In this document: positions 53,549-62,735 of the stretch, piece by piece | Layout of the letters: every line of letters starts with the position of its first letter | Position numbering within the stretch: position 1 is the stretch's first letter | Assembly: GCF_001921865.1 (NCBI RefSeq) | Contig: NZ_MSCT01000024.1 | Coordinates: 151,026-215,025, forward strand | From: Pseudomonas chlororaphis | Lineage (GTDB): Bacteria; Pseudomonadota; Gammaproteobacteria; Pseudomonadales; Pseudomonadaceae | Reading direction: 5' to 3' | DNA length: 64,000 nucleotides | Program-made: the position numbers and the translations under genes | Notes under the pieces: generated by a model | What the model was told of the DNA's origin: nothing | What the model saw: the letters and a program-made list of their open reading frames with translations, nothing else | Databases searched by the model: none

Positions 53549-54550
53549 ATGTTGGCACCGAAGCGTCTACTGACCGCCCTGGCCCTCACCCTCATCGGCG
53601 GCACCGCCCAGGCAGCCGACGAAGTCGTGGTCTACTCCTCGCGCATCGACGAGCTGATCAAGCCGGTCTTCGATCTCTACACCCAGAAAACCGGGGTCCA
53701 GGTGAAGTTCATCACCGACAAGGAAGCCCCGTTGATGCAGCGGATCAAGGCCGAAGGCGAGAACGCCACCGCCGACCTGCTGCTCACCGTGGACGCCGGC
53801 AACCTGTGGCAAGCCGAGCAGATGGGCATCCTGCAACCGTTCACCTCCAAGGTGATCGACGCCAACATTCCCCTGCAATACCGCGCTGCTTCCCACGCCT
53901 GGACCGGCCTGAGCCTGCGGGCACGGACCATCGCCTACTCCACCGCGCGCGTGAAACCGTCCGACCTGAGCACCTACGAGGCCCTGGCCGACAAGCAGTG
54001 GGAAGGCCGCCTGTGCCTGCGCACGGCGAAGAAGGTCTACAACCAGTCGTTGACCGCGACCCTGATCGAAACCCACGGCGCGGCGAAAACCGAAGAGATC
54101 GTCAAAGGCTGGGTCAACAACCTCTCCACCGATGTGTTCTCCGACGACGTCGCGGTACTCGAGGCGATCAACGCCGGCCAGTGCGACGTGGGCATCGTCA
54201 ACACCTACTACTATGGCCGCCTGCACAAGCAGAAGCCGGACCTGCCGGTGAAACTGTTCTGGCCGAACCAGGGCGACCGCGGCGTGCACGTCAACCTCTC
54301 GGGCATCGGCCTGACCAAATACGCCCCGCACCCGGAAGCCGCCAAGGCCCTGGTGGAGTGGATGACCTCCGCTGAAGCGCAGAAGATCTTCGCCGACGTG
54401 AACCAGGAGTTCCCGGCCAACCCAAGCGTGCCACCGTCCGCCGAAGTGGCGGCCTGGGGCAAGTTCATCGCCGACACCCTGCCGGTGGAAGTCGCCGGCC
54501 TGCGTCAGGCCGAAGCCATTCGCCTGATGGACCGTGCTGGCTGGAACTGA
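53549..54550 (+). CDS. hitA: Periplasmic iron(III)-binding protein (FbpA/HitA-like)
   Basis: A 333-residue secreted ferric-iron-binding protein. Signal peptide MLAPKRLLTALALTLIGGTAQA (cut after A22); mature part begins ADEVVVYSSRIDELIKPVFDLY, as in FbpA/FutA. The iron-coordinating adjacent tyrosines lie in VNTYYYGRL (about 219-221). Others are TDKEAPLMQRIKAEG and YAPHPEAAKALVEWM. A Fur box lies upstream, a terminator just downstream, and the permease gene 139 bp beyond. Expressed more strongly than the permease if the terminator is partial. Confidence 0.94.
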   Translation: MLAPKRLLTALALTLIGGTAQAADEVVVYSSRIDELIKPVFDLYTQKTGVQVKFITDKEAPLMQRIKAEGENATADLLLTVDAGNLWQAEQMGILQPFTSKVIDANIPLQYRAASHAWTGLSLRARTIAYSTARVKPSDLSTYEALADKQWEGRLCLRTAKKVYNQSLTATLIETHGAAKTEEIVKGWVNNLSTDVFSDDVAVLEAINAGQCDVGIVNTYYYGRLHKQKPDLPVKLFWPNQGDRGVHVNLSGIGLTKYAPHPEAAKALVEWMTSAEAQKIFADVNQEFPANPSVPPSAEVAAWGKFIADTLPVEVAGLRQAEAIRLMDRAGWN

Positions 54551-54566
54551 TCCGCTGGTTATACTG

Positions 54567-54590
54567 CGCCCCGCCTTTGCGGGGCGTTTT
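54567..54590 (+). terminator. Rho-independent terminator after hitA
   Basis: CGCCCCGC (54567-54574), loop CTTT, GCGGGGCG (54579-54586), TTTT. It lies between the binding protein and the permease, so probably attenuates read-through. Confidence 0.9.
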
Positions 54591-54628
54591 GCTTATCAAG
54601 GACGCCGCGAGCAAGGTTTGCCCAATCC

Positions 54629-54653
54629 CTGTAGGAGCGAGCTTGCTCGCGAT
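54629..54653. repeat. Single REP element
   Basis: CTGTAGGAGCGAGCTTGCTC followed by GCGAT, the same 25-base sequence as the left arm at 41502-41526. A shortened inverted partner, CGCGAGCAAG, is at 54606-54615. Confidence 0.85.
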
Positions 54654-54689
54654 CGTTCGTCACTGACCCACCTCGCCTGAGAGTCTTTC

Positions 54690-56306
54690 GTGGCCCATCC
54701 CGCCCAACGCCGCTGGTACCCGCTGGTCTTTGCTGTCGCCGCCCTGGTCCTGTTGCCGTTGAGCGTGCTGTTGCTGTCGTGGCAGACGGTCGACCAGCAG
54801 ATCTGGTCGCACCTGTGGGAGACCCAGATGCCGCGTCTGCTGGGCAACACCCTGACCCTGGTGCTGGGCGTTGGCGTGGGCGTGACGCTGCTGGGCGTGA
54901 GCCTGGCCTGGCTGACCAGCCTCTGCGAGTTTCCCGGGCGGCGCTGGCTGGATTGGGCGTTGATGCTGCCCTTCGCGATTCCGGCCTATGTGCTGGCCTT
55001 CGTCTTCGTCGGCCTGCTGGATTTTTCCGGCCCGGTGCAGACCCTGCTGCGCGAATGGTTCGGCGCGGGGCTGCGCCTGCCGCGGGTGCGCTCCACCGGC
55101 GGGGTGATCCTGGTCCTGGTGCTGGTGTTCTATCCCTATGTGTACCTGCTGGCGCGCACCGCGTTCCTGGCCCAAGGCAAAGGCCTGATGGAAGCCGCGC
55201 GGGTGCTCGGGCAAACCCCCTGGCAGGCGTTCTGGCGCGTGGCCCTGCCCATGGCGCGCCCGGCCATCGGCGCCGGCGTGGCGTTGGCGCTGATGGAAAC
55301 CCTGGCCGACTTCGGCGCGGTGGCGGTGTTCAACTTCGACACCTTCACCACGGCCATCTACAAGACCTGGTATGGCTTCTTCAGCCTGTCCAGCGCCGCG
55401 CAACTGGCCAGCCTGTTGCTGCTGGCGGTGATGCTGGTGCTGTACGGCGAGCGGCGCGCCCGCGGCGCCAGTCGCTCTGGCAACGAACGGCCGCGGGGCA
55501 AGGCACTGTACCCCTTGCATGGCATCAAGGCCCTGGCGGCCACGAGCTGGTGCGTGCTGGTGTTCGCCTGTGCCTTCGTCATCCCGTTGCTGCAACTGCT
55601 GGTGTGGTTCTGGCAGCGCGGCCGCTTCGACCTCGACGAACGTTATGCCGGGCTGATCCTGCACACCCTGTACCTGGGCGCCATGGCGGCGTTGATCACG
55701 GTCAGCGTGGCCTTGCTGCTGGCGTTCGCCCGGCGGTTGGCGCCGACCCGGGCGATCCGCTCCGGCGTCAGCCTGGCCAACCTGGGTTATGCCTTGCCGG
55801 GCTCGGTGCTGGCGGTGTCGATCATGCTGGCCTTCAGTTATCTGGATCGCGAGCTGGTGATCCCGTTGTCGGGCTGGCTCGGCGGGGCGGGCAAACCCCT
55901 GTTGCTGGGTAGTCTGGCGGCCTTGTTGCTGGCCTATCTGGTGCGCTTTATCGCGGTGGCCTACGGGCCGCTGGAAAGCAGCCTGGCGCGTATTCGCCCT
56001 TCGTTGCCGGAAGCGTCGCGCAGCCTGGGGGTCGGCGGTCCACGACTGTTTTTCAAAGTGTATCTGCCGCTCTTGCTGCCCGGGACACTGAGCGCGGCGC
56101 TGCTGGTGTTCGTCGACGTGCTCAAGGAAATGCCCGCCACCTTGCTGATGCGCCCGTTCGGCTGGGACACGCTGGCGGTGCGGATCTTCGAGATGACCAG
56201 CGAGGGAGAATGGTCGCGTGCCGCGCTGCCGGCGCTGACCCTGGTCCTGGTGGGATTGCTACCGGTGATTGGCCTGATCCGCCGCTCCGCTCATCGAATC
56301 GGTTAG
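54690..56306 (+). CDS. hitB: Iron(III) ABC transporter permease (FbpB/HitB-like)
   Basis: A 538-residue inner-membrane protein made of two fused permease domains with about 12 helices. Each half has an EAA loop that docks an ATPase: EAARVLGQTPWQAFWRVALPMARPAI near 168-193 and EASRSLGVGGPRLFFKVYLPLLLPGT near 440-465. A hydrophilic segment (about 255-285, GERRARGASRSGNERPRGK) joins the halves. GTG at 54690 is the start. No ATPase gene follows; gcvT begins 156 bp later. Pseudomonas HitAB is known without an adjacent ATPase. Confidence 0.93.
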   Translation: MAHPAQRRWYPLVFAVAALVLLPLSVLLLSWQTVDQQIWSHLWETQMPRLLGNTLTLVLGVGVGVTLLGVSLAWLTSLCEFPGRRWLDWALMLPFAIPAYVLAFVFVGLLDFSGPVQTLLREWFGAGLRLPRVRSTGGVILVLVLVFYPYVYLLARTAFLAQGKGLMEAARVLGQTPWQAFWRVALPMARPAIGAGVALALMETLADFGAVAVFNFDTFTTAIYKTWYGFFSLSSAAQLASLLLLAVMLVLYGERRARGASRSGNERPRGKALYPLHGIKALAATSWCVLVFACAFVIPLLQLLVWFWQRGRFDLDERYAGLILHTLYLGAMAALITVSVALLLAFARRLAPTRAIRSGVSLANLGYALPGSVLAVSIMLAFSYLDRELVIPLSGWLGGAGKPLLLGSLAALLLAYLVRFIAVAYGPLESSLARIRPSLPEASRSLGVGGPRLFFKVYLPLLLPGTLSAALLVFVDVLKEMPATLLMRPFGWDTLAVRIFEMTSEGEWSRAALPALTLVLVGLLPVIGLIRRSAHRIG

Positions 56307-56462
56307 GTGCCAGTGTCACACCTTGCAGCTACAATGCGCGGCATTCGGTGCGGTCGATCTTTCTGATCGGGTCGTCGGCGTTGTCTGAAAACCATCTATT
56401 TCAAGGCTTTCAGCCCATACCGCGACCGCCTGCGCCTTCGCCACGCCCGGAAGGAGAAACCC

Positions 56463-57545
56463 ATGGGACAGCGCACGCCTCTGTATGACCTTCATCTCGC
56501 CCTGGGCGCGAAGATGGTCGATTTTGGCGGTTGGGATATGCCTCTGCATTACGGCTCGCAGGTCGAGGAGCACCATCAGGTGCGACGCGATTGCGGGGTT
56601 TTCGACGTATCCCACATGACCGTCATCGATGTCGACGGTCCCCAGGCCAAGGCCTGGCTCCAGTACCTGCTGGCCAATGACGTCGAGCGCCTGCAAAGCC
56701 CCGGTCGGGCCTTGTACAGCACCATGCTCAACGAACACGGCGGTATCGTCGACGATATGATCGTCTACCGCAGCGAAGCCGGTTATCGGCTGGTGGTCAA
56801 CGCCGCCACCCGCGACCAGGACATCGCCTGGATGCAGGCCCAGCTGGGCACGTTCCAGGTGCAGTTGCGCGAGCGTTCCGAGCTGGCGATGCTGGCCATC
56901 CAGGGACCCCAGGCGCGGCACAAGATCGCCGAACTGGTGAGCCAGGCGCGCGGTGCGTTGATCCAGCAACTCAAGCCCTTCGAGGGCCAGGCCGATGGCG
57001 ACTGGTTTATCGCGCGCACTGGTTATACCGGCGAGGATGGCCTGGAAATCGTCCTGCCGGCCGACCAGGCCCCGGCGTTTTTCAACGACCTGGTGGGCGC
57101 GGGCATCTCGCCGATCGGCCTCGGCGCCCGCGACACCCTGCGCCTGGAAGCGGGCATGAATCTCTACGGCCAGGACATCCACCAGGACGTGTCGCCGCTG
57201 GTGGCCAACATGGCCTGGAGCATTGCCTGGGAGCCGGCGTCGCGCAAGTTCATCGGGCGCATGGCCCTGGAGGCCGAGCGCGCGCGCGGGGTACAACACA
57301 AGCTGGTCGGCCTGGTGCTGGAAGAGCGTGGCGTGCTGCGGGCCCACCAGGTGGTGCGTATCGCCGATGTTGGCGAAGGGGAGATCACCAGTGGTAGTTT
57401 CTCTCCTACGCTTAGCAAATCGATCGCGCTGGCGCGGGTGCCGATGGCGACCGCTGACCGTGCCGAAGTGGAAATCCGTGGCAAGTGGTACCCGGTCCGG
57501 GTGGTCAAACCGACCTTCGTGCGTCATGGCAAAACCTTGATCTAA
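56463..57545 (+). CDS. gcvT: Glycine cleavage system T protein (aminomethyltransferase)
   Basis: Transfers the methylene unit from aminomethyl-lipoyl GcvH to tetrahydrofolate. The 360-residue protein is complete: MGQRTPLYDLHLALGAKMVDFGGWDMPLHYGS, VFDVSHMTVIDVDG, GRALYSTMLNEHGGIVDDMIVYR, RTGYTGEDGLEI and the C-terminal SGSFSPTLSKSIALARV. AAGGAG precedes the ATG by 8 bases. The 156-bp gap upstream holds TACAAT (56330-56335), a possible -10 box; no glycine riboswitch motif is visible. gcvH follows after 52 bp. Confidence 0.96.
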   Translation: MGQRTPLYDLHLALGAKMVDFGGWDMPLHYGSQVEEHHQVRRDCGVFDVSHMTVIDVDGPQAKAWLQYLLANDVERLQSPGRALYSTMLNEHGGIVDDMIVYRSEAGYRLVVNAATRDQDIAWMQAQLGTFQVQLRERSELAMLAIQGPQARHKIAELVSQARGALIQQLKPFEGQADGDWFIARTGYTGEDGLEIVLPADQAPAFFNDLVGAGISPIGLGARDTLRLEAGMNLYGQDIHQDVSPLVANMAWSIAWEPASRKFIGRMALEAERARGVQHKLVGLVLEERGVLRAHQVVRIADVGEGEITSGSFSPTLSKSIALARVPMATADRAEVEIRGKWYPVRVVKPTFVRHGKTLI

Positions 57546-57597
57546 CTTAATTTCCGGCGGGATCTACCGCTGACATTTCTTCTTGAGGACACAGAAC

Positions 57598-57981
57598 ATG
57601 AGCGATATCCCTGCTGACCTGCGTTTTGCCGAAAGCCATGAATGGGCCCGTCTGGAAGCCGACGGCAGCGTGACCGTGGGCATCAGCGACCACGCACAGG
57701 AGGCCTTGGGCGACGTGGTGTTCGTCGAGCTGACCGAGGTCGGCAATGTGTTCGGCGCGGGCGACCAGGCCGGCGTGGTCGAATCGGTGAAAGCCGCTTC
57801 CGACATCTATGCGCCAGTGGCCGGCGAAGTGATCGCGGTCAACGAGGAGCTGAGCGCCAGCCCCGAGCTGCTCAACAGCGACCCGTACGGTGCCTGGATC
57901 TTCAAGCTCAAGCCAAGCAACAGCGCCGACCTGGACAAGCTGCTGGACGCCGCCGGCTACCAGGCCGCCATCGGCGAATAA
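57598..57981 (+). CDS. gcvH: Glycine cleavage system H protein
   Basis: Lipoyl carrier of the glycine cleavage complex. The 127-residue protein has the lipoylation site K65 in VVESVKAASDIYAPVAGEV. MSDIPADLRFAESHEWARLE is the usual N-terminus; ATG at 57598 has GAGGA 9 bases upstream. The gcvP gene is not directly next: a convergent aminotransferase gene of 1.1 kb lies between. Confidence 0.96.
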   Translation: MSDIPADLRFAESHEWARLEADGSVTVGISDHAQEALGDVVFVELTEVGNVFGAGDQAGVVESVKAASDIYAPVAGEVIAVNEELSASPELLNSDPYGAWIFKLKPSNSADLDKLLDAAGYQAAIGE

Positions 57982-57993
57982 GGCTTCCCCTCG

Positions 57994-58037
57994 ATCGCGA
58001 GCAAACCCGCCCCCCTAGGGGCGAGCTTGCTCGCGAT
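57994..58037. repeat. REP-type hairpin between gcvH and the aminotransferase
   Basis: ATCGCGAGCAA (57994-58004) pairs with TTGCTCGCGAT (58027-58037) around a C-rich spacer. It lies between convergent 3' ends. Confidence 0.75.
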
Positions 58038-58042
58038 GGCCT

Positions 58043-59182
58043 TCAGCGTTGCAAGACTTCCTTCACGGTCGCCACCGACCGTTCCACATCGTCCTTGGTC
58101 ATCGCCGTGAACATCGGCAACGAGACGATCAGGCGTCCCACCCGTTCCGCCACCGGGAACATCCCATCCTTGAAACCGCGCTCGCGGTACAGGCTCAGCA
58201 AGTGAATCGGCGGGTAGTGATAGCCGATGCCGACCCCACGTTCCTGCATCCGCTCCATGAAGGTCGCGCGTGCCGGCAGGCCGTCTTGCCGTTCCGGCAG
58301 GACCAGCTGGAACAAATGCCAGTTGCTGTTGCTGAAGTCCGCCGGCGGCAATTGGGCGCCATAGCGGGATTCGAAGTCGCTGCCGAAACACTCGAAGTAG
58401 TGCCGGGCCAGCTCGCGGCGGTGCGCGGTGAGGGTCTCGATATGGGCGAACTGGCCCAGGCCGATGGCGGCGGCGATATCGGTCATGTTGAACTTGCCGC
58501 CCAGCACATCCACGTCCAGGCCGTCGAAGCCGCTGCGGGTCACGCCCTGCAGGCGGTACTTCTCCGCCAGGCGCGCCTCTTCGGCGTTGTTCAGGACCAG
58601 GGCGCCGCCCTCGCTGCAGGTGACGTTCTTGTTGGCCTGGAAACTGAACGAGACAAAGTCGCCACTGGCGCCGATGCGCTCGCCGTTCCAGCTTGAGCCC
58701 AGCGCCTGGGCCGCGTCTTCCAGCACCCGCAGGCCGTGTTTGTGCGCCAGGGCATACAGGCGCGTCATGTCCAGCGGCAGGCCGGCGAGAAACACCGGAA
58801 TGATGGCCTTGGTCCGCGGCGTAATGGCTGCTTCCACCTGGGCCAGGTCAAGGTTGCGGGTGATCGGGTCGATATCGGCGAACACCGGGGTGGCGCCGAC
58901 TTCGAGGATCACATTGGCCGTGGCCACCCAGGAAATCGGCGTGGTGATGACTTCGTCCCCCGGGCCGATGCCGGCGATACGCAGGGCGATCTCCATGGTG
59001 CAGGTGCCGGAGTTGAAGGTTCGCACCGGGCGGCCAGCGCAAAACTCCGAGAGTTGCGCCTCGAAGGCCTGGACCTTGGGCCCGCTGGTGATCCAGCCCG
59101 AACGCAGGACTTCGCTGACGCTGGCGATGGTCGCTTCGTCGATGGTGGGTTTGGAGAACGGCAGGAAAGGCAGCTGGCTCAT
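58043..59182 (-). CDS. DegT/DnrJ/EryC1/StrS family PLP aminotransferase
   Basis: A 379-residue PLP enzyme of the sugar aminotransferase family. SGWITSGPKVQAFEAQL, the FNSGTCTMEIALRIAGIGPGDEVITTPISWVATAN loop, EDAAQALGS and FSFQANKNVTCSEGGAL with PLP lysine K185 are all present; HYPPIHLLSLYRERG is near the end. The closest known type by eye is ArnB (UDP-L-Ara4N aminotransferase). No glycosyltransferase, epimerase or other nucleotide-sugar gene is nearby, so the substrate is unknown. It sits between gcvH and gcvP, facing gcvH and divergent from gcvP, an arrangement I do not associate with the standard gcvTHP order. Confidence 0.9.
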   Translation of the reverse strand: MSQLPFLPFSKPTIDEATIASVSEVLRSGWITSGPKVQAFEAQLSEFCAGRPVRTFNSGTCTMEIALRIAGIGPGDEVITTPISWVATANVILEVGATPVFADIDPITRNLDLAQVEAAITPRTKAIIPVFLAGLPLDMTRLYALAHKHGLRVLEDAAQALGSSWNGERIGASGDFVSFSFQANKNVTCSEGGALVLNNAEEARLAEKYRLQGVTRSGFDGLDVDVLGGKFNMTDIAAAIGLGQFAHIETLTAHRRELARHYFECFGSDFESRYGAQLPPADFSNSNWHLFQLVLPERQDGLPARATFMERMQERGVGIGYHYPPIHLLSLYRERGFKDGMFPVAERVGRLIVSLPMFTAMTKDDVERSVATVKEVLQR

Positions 59183-59356
59183 GACGATGGGGTACCCGAT
59201 AAGCAGAGGTCGAGGCAGGGCGGCGGGCCGCGCCGGAGTCGAGCATCATGCTACCGGTTCGCGCACGGTGCCACCCCGTCGGCGTCCGGGATCGGCTGCT
59301 ATGCTGCCTTGACCGTGTTGCATCGACGCCGAGCGCCGCCTGAGAGAGAGCCCGTC

Positions 59357-62230
59357 ATGTCCCAGTTGCCGTCCTTGAGCCAGTTACGCGACCCCAATGC
59401 CTTTCTACGGCGACACCTCGGCCCCGACGCCGCGGAGCAGCAAGCGATGCTCGACAGCCTGGGGCTGGGCAGCCGGGTCGAACTGATCGAGCAGACGGTG
59501 CCGCCGGGCATCCGCTTCAACCGGGCGCTGGATCTGCCGCCGGCGCTGGACGAGCAGGCCGCCCTGGCCAAATTGCGCGGTTATGCCGAGCAGAACCAGG
59601 TCTGGACCAGCCTGATCGGCATGGGCTATCACGGCACCCTGACGCCGGCGGTGATCCTGCGCAACGTGCTGGAGAACCCCGGCTGGTACACCGCCTACAC
59701 GCCCTACCAACCGGAAATCGCCCAGGGCCGGCTCGAAGCCTTGCTCAACTTCCAGCAACTGACCATCGACCTCACCGGCCTGGAGCTGGCTAATGCCTCG
59801 CTGCTGGACGAAGCCACGGCCGCCGCCGAGGCCATGGCCCTGGCCAAGCGCGTGGCCAAGTCGAAAAGCAACCTGTTCTTCGTCGACCAGAACTGCCACC
59901 CGCAGACCCTCTCGGTGCTGCAGACCCGCGCCGAAGGGTTCGGCTTCGAGCTGGTGATCGACACGCTGGACCACCTCAAGCAGCACCAGGTATTCGGCGC
60001 GCTGTTGCAGTATCCGGACACCCATGGCGAGATCCGCGACCTGCGGCCGTTGATCGGTCACCTGCATGCGCAGCAGGCGCTGGCCTGCGTGGCCGCCGAC
60101 CTGCTGAGCCTGTTGCTGCTGACGCCGCCGGGCGAGCTGGGGGCCGACGTGGCGTTCGGCTCGTCCCAGCGTTTTGGCGTGCCCATGGGCTACGGCGGGC
60201 CGCACGCGGCGTATTTCGCCAGCCGCGAGGAATACAAGCGGGCGATCCCGGGGCGGATCATCGGCGTGTCCAAGGATGCCCGGGGCAACGTGGCGCTGCG
60301 CATGGCCCTGCAAACACGCGAGCAACATATCCGTCGCGAGAAGGCCAACTCGAACATCTGCACCGCCCAGGTGCTGCTGGCCAATATCGCCAGCTTCTAT
60401 GCCGTCTATCACGGCCCGGAAGGTCTGCGGCGTATCGCGCAGCGGGTCCACCGGCTGACCTGCATCCTCGCCGCCGGCCTCGAACGCAAGGGCATCGCCC
60501 GGCTGAACCGGCATTTCTTCGACACCCTGACCCTGGACGTCGGCGGCAGCCAGACGGCGATCATCGAGAGCGCCAAGGCCGCGCAGATCAACCTGCGCAT
60601 CCTCGGCCGCGGGCAGTTGGGCCTGAGCCTGGACGAAACCTGCGACGAGGCCACCGTCGCCCGGCTGTTCGATGTGTTCCTCGGTGCCGACCACGGGTTG
60701 GACGTGGCGCAACTGGACGCCGAGAGCCTGGCTTCGGGCGTTCCCCAGGAGCTGCTGCGCAGCACGCCGTACCTGAGCCATCCGGTGTTCAACAGCCACC
60801 ACAGCGAAACCGAGATGCTGCGCTACTTGAAGCAGCTGGAGAACAAGGACCTGGCGCTCAACCAGTCGATGATCCCGTTGGGCTCCTGCACCATGAAGCT
60901 CAATGCCAGCAGCGAGATGATCCCGATAACCTGGCCCGGCTTCGCCAACCTGCATCCCTTTGTCCCGCCGGAGCAGGCCCTCGGCTATGCGCAGTTGATC
61001 GAGGAGCTCGAACGCTGGTTATGCGCGATCACCGGTTTCGATGCGATCTGCATGCAGCCCAACTCCGGGGCCCAGGGCGAGTACGCCGGGTTGCTGGCAA
61101 TCCGCAAATACCACGAGAGCCGCCAGCAGGGCGGGCGCAATATCTGCCTGATCCCAGCCTCGGCCCACGGCACCAACCCGGCCTCGGCGCAGATGGCCGG
61201 CATGCAGGTGGTGATCGTCGATTGCGACGAGGCCGGCAACGTCGACCTGCAAGACCTCAAGGACAAGGCCCATGCCGCCGGCGAACAGCTGTCGTGCCTG
61301 ATGGCGACCTACCCTTCGACCCACGGAGTGTATGAGGAAGGCATCGGCGAGATCTGTGAGGTTATCCACAGCCACGGCGGCCAGGTGTACATGGACGGGG
61401 CGAACCTCAACGCCCAGGTCGGACTGGCGCGGCCGGCGGATATCGGCGCCGACGTTTCCCACATGAACCTGCACAAGACCTTCTGCATTCCCCACGGCGG
61501 CGGTGGCCCGGGCATGGGGCCGATCGGCGTGCGTGCGCACCTGGCGCCGTTCGTGGCCAACCACCCGGTGGTGGCGATCGACGGGCCTTTGCCGCAGAAC
61601 GGCGCGGTCAGCGCGGCGCCCTGGGGCAGTGCGAGCATCCTGCCGATCAGCTGGATGTACATCGCCATGATGGGGCCGCAGCTGGTGGATGCCAGCGAGG
61701 TGGCGATCCTCGCGGCGAACTACCTGGCCGAGCAATTGAGCGGCGCGTTTCCCGTGCTCTACAGCGGGCGCAATGGCCGGGTTGCCCACGAATGCATCCT
61801 CGACCTGCGACCGCTCAAGGCCCAGACCGGCATCAGCGAGGAGGACGTGGCCAAGCGCCTGATGGATTACGGCTTTCATGCGCCGACCATGTCGTTCCCG
61901 GTGCTGGGCACGCTGATGGTGGAGCCCACCGAAAGCGAATCCAAGGCCGAGCTGGACCGCTTTATAGAGGCCATGCTGAGCATTCGCGCCGAGATCGCCC
62001 AGGTCCAGGAAGGCAACTGGCCGGCCGAAGACAACCCGCTCAAGCGCGCGCCCCATACCCTGGCCGACGTCGCCGGCGTCTGGGAGCGACCCTACAGCAT
62101 CGAGCAGGCGGTGATCCCCAGCCCGCACACCCGGGCGCACAAGTATTGGCCGACAGTGAACCGGGTCGACAACGTCTACGGCGACCGCAACCTGTTCTGT
62201 GCCTGCGTGCCGGTGGATGCCTATCGCTGA
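59357..62230 (+). CDS. gcvP: Glycine dehydrogenase (decarboxylating), P protein
   Basis: PLP enzyme that decarboxylates glycine in the glycine cleavage complex. The 957-residue protein is full length: MSQLPSLSQLRDPNAFLRRHLGPDAAEQ, GMGYHGTLTPAVILRNVLENPGWYTAYTPYQPEIAQGRLEALLNFQ, HHSETEMLRYLKQLENKDLALNQSMIPLGSCTMKLN, and the PLP lysine near residue 707 in HMNLHKTFCIPHGGGGPGMGPIG. ATG at 59357 begins the homology; the open frame extends 207 codons upstream as a shadow of the divergent aminotransferase gene. A bidirectional terminator follows. The sequence LHKTFCIPHGGGGPG shows an intact active site. Confidence 0.97.
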   Translation: MSQLPSLSQLRDPNAFLRRHLGPDAAEQQAMLDSLGLGSRVELIEQTVPPGIRFNRALDLPPALDEQAALAKLRGYAEQNQVWTSLIGMGYHGTLTPAVILRNVLENPGWYTAYTPYQPEIAQGRLEALLNFQQLTIDLTGLELANASLLDEATAAAEAMALAKRVAKSKSNLFFVDQNCHPQTLSVLQTRAEGFGFELVIDTLDHLKQHQVFGALLQYPDTHGEIRDLRPLIGHLHAQQALACVAADLLSLLLLTPPGELGADVAFGSSQRFGVPMGYGGPHAAYFASREEYKRAIPGRIIGVSKDARGNVALRMALQTREQHIRREKANSNICTAQVLLANIASFYAVYHGPEGLRRIAQRVHRLTCILAAGLERKGIARLNRHFFDTLTLDVGGSQTAIIESAKAAQINLRILGRGQLGLSLDETCDEATVARLFDVFLGADHGLDVAQLDAESLASGVPQELLRSTPYLSHPVFNSHHSETEMLRYLKQLENKDLALNQSMIPLGSCTMKLNASSEMIPITWPGFANLHPFVPPEQALGYAQLIEELERWLCAITGFDAICMQPNSGAQGEYAGLLAIRKYHESRQQGGRNICLIPASAHGTNPASAQMAGMQVVIVDCDEAGNVDLQDLKDKAHAAGEQLSCLMATYPSTHGVYEEGIGEICEVIHSHGGQVYMDGANLNAQVGLARPADIGADVSHMNLHKTFCIPHGGGGPGMGPIGVRAHLAPFVANHPVVAIDGPLPQNGAVSAAPWGSASILPISWMYIAMMGPQLVDASEVAILAANYLAEQLSGAFPVLYSGRNGRVAHECILDLRPLKAQTGISEEDVAKRLMDYGFHAPTMSFPVLGTLMVEPTESESKAELDRFIEAMLSIRAEIAQVQEGNWPAEDNPLKRAPHTLADVAGVWERPYSIEQAVIPSPHTRAHKYWPTVNRVDNVYGDRNLFCACVPVDAYR

Positions 62231-62247
62231 AGGCTCGAACGGCGGAC

Positions 62248-62280
62248 AAAAAAATGCCGCTCGGGGGAGCGGCATTTTTT
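62248..62280. terminator. Bidirectional terminator after gcvP
   Basis: AAAAAAATGCCGCTC (62248-62262), GGGG loop, GAGCGGCATTTTTT (62267-62280). The A-run and T-run serve both gcvP and the convergent DUF2388 gene. Confidence 0.94.
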
Positions 62281-62309
62281 CTGCTGCCGGCCTGGCTACA
62301 GGCCAGCCA

Positions 62310-62627
62310 TCACTGCGGGGCGACGGCGTTCTTGGCCAGGATGGCGTTGGCCAGTTCCATGTCGGTGGCCTGCAGGCCCGGGTTGTCGGCACGGACTTTT
62401 TGCATCGCGGCTTCCAGGTAAGGACCGCGGATGCTGCCTTCGCTGGCAACGAAGCTGCCGGCGTCGTCCTGGGCGGCGACGATCAGCTTGTGATCCTTGA
62501 ACGTCAGGTAGGTGGAACCGGTGGTGGCACCGGAGGAAATGACGTTACGCCAGAAGCTGTCGGCCATTGCCGAACCTACGGGCAGGGAAAGCAGGGCCAG
62601 GGTGGCGACAGCTATTTTGAGACGCAT
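62310..62627 (-). CDS. Secreted DUF2388/TIGR02448 family protein
   Basis: A 105-residue exported protein. Signal peptide MRLKIAVATLALLSLPVGSAMA (cut after A22), then SFWRNVISSGATTGSTYLTFKDHKLIVAAQDDAGSFVASEGSIRGPYLEAAMQKVRADNPGLQATDMELANAILA, the pattern of the Pseudomonas DUF2388 family (from memory). These proteins often occur as several paralogs; function unknown. ATG at 62627 fits the signal peptide; the frame is open five codons further. Confidence 0.87.
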   Translation of the reverse strand: MRLKIAVATLALLSLPVGSAMADSFWRNVISSGATTGSTYLTFKDHKLIVAAQDDAGSFVASEGSIRGPYLEAAMQKVRADNPGLQATDMELANAILAKNAVAPQ

Positions 62628-62735
62628 GGTGGGTGACTCCAACTGGGGGTTAACTGACTCCTTTGATAGGGCATTTACCGATTCGGTTCCGTGACGGCAG
62701 TCGGCTCGTTTGCCCTGATGCAGCCTGCGTTTGCC

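Noticed and set aside
56307..56462. Glycine riboswitch before gcvT
   Set aside because: No tandem aptamer motif is visible in the 156-bp leader.
58736..59356. 207-codon N-terminal extension of gcvP
   Set aside because: It is antisense to the aminotransferase gene and its promoter; gcvP homology starts at 59357.
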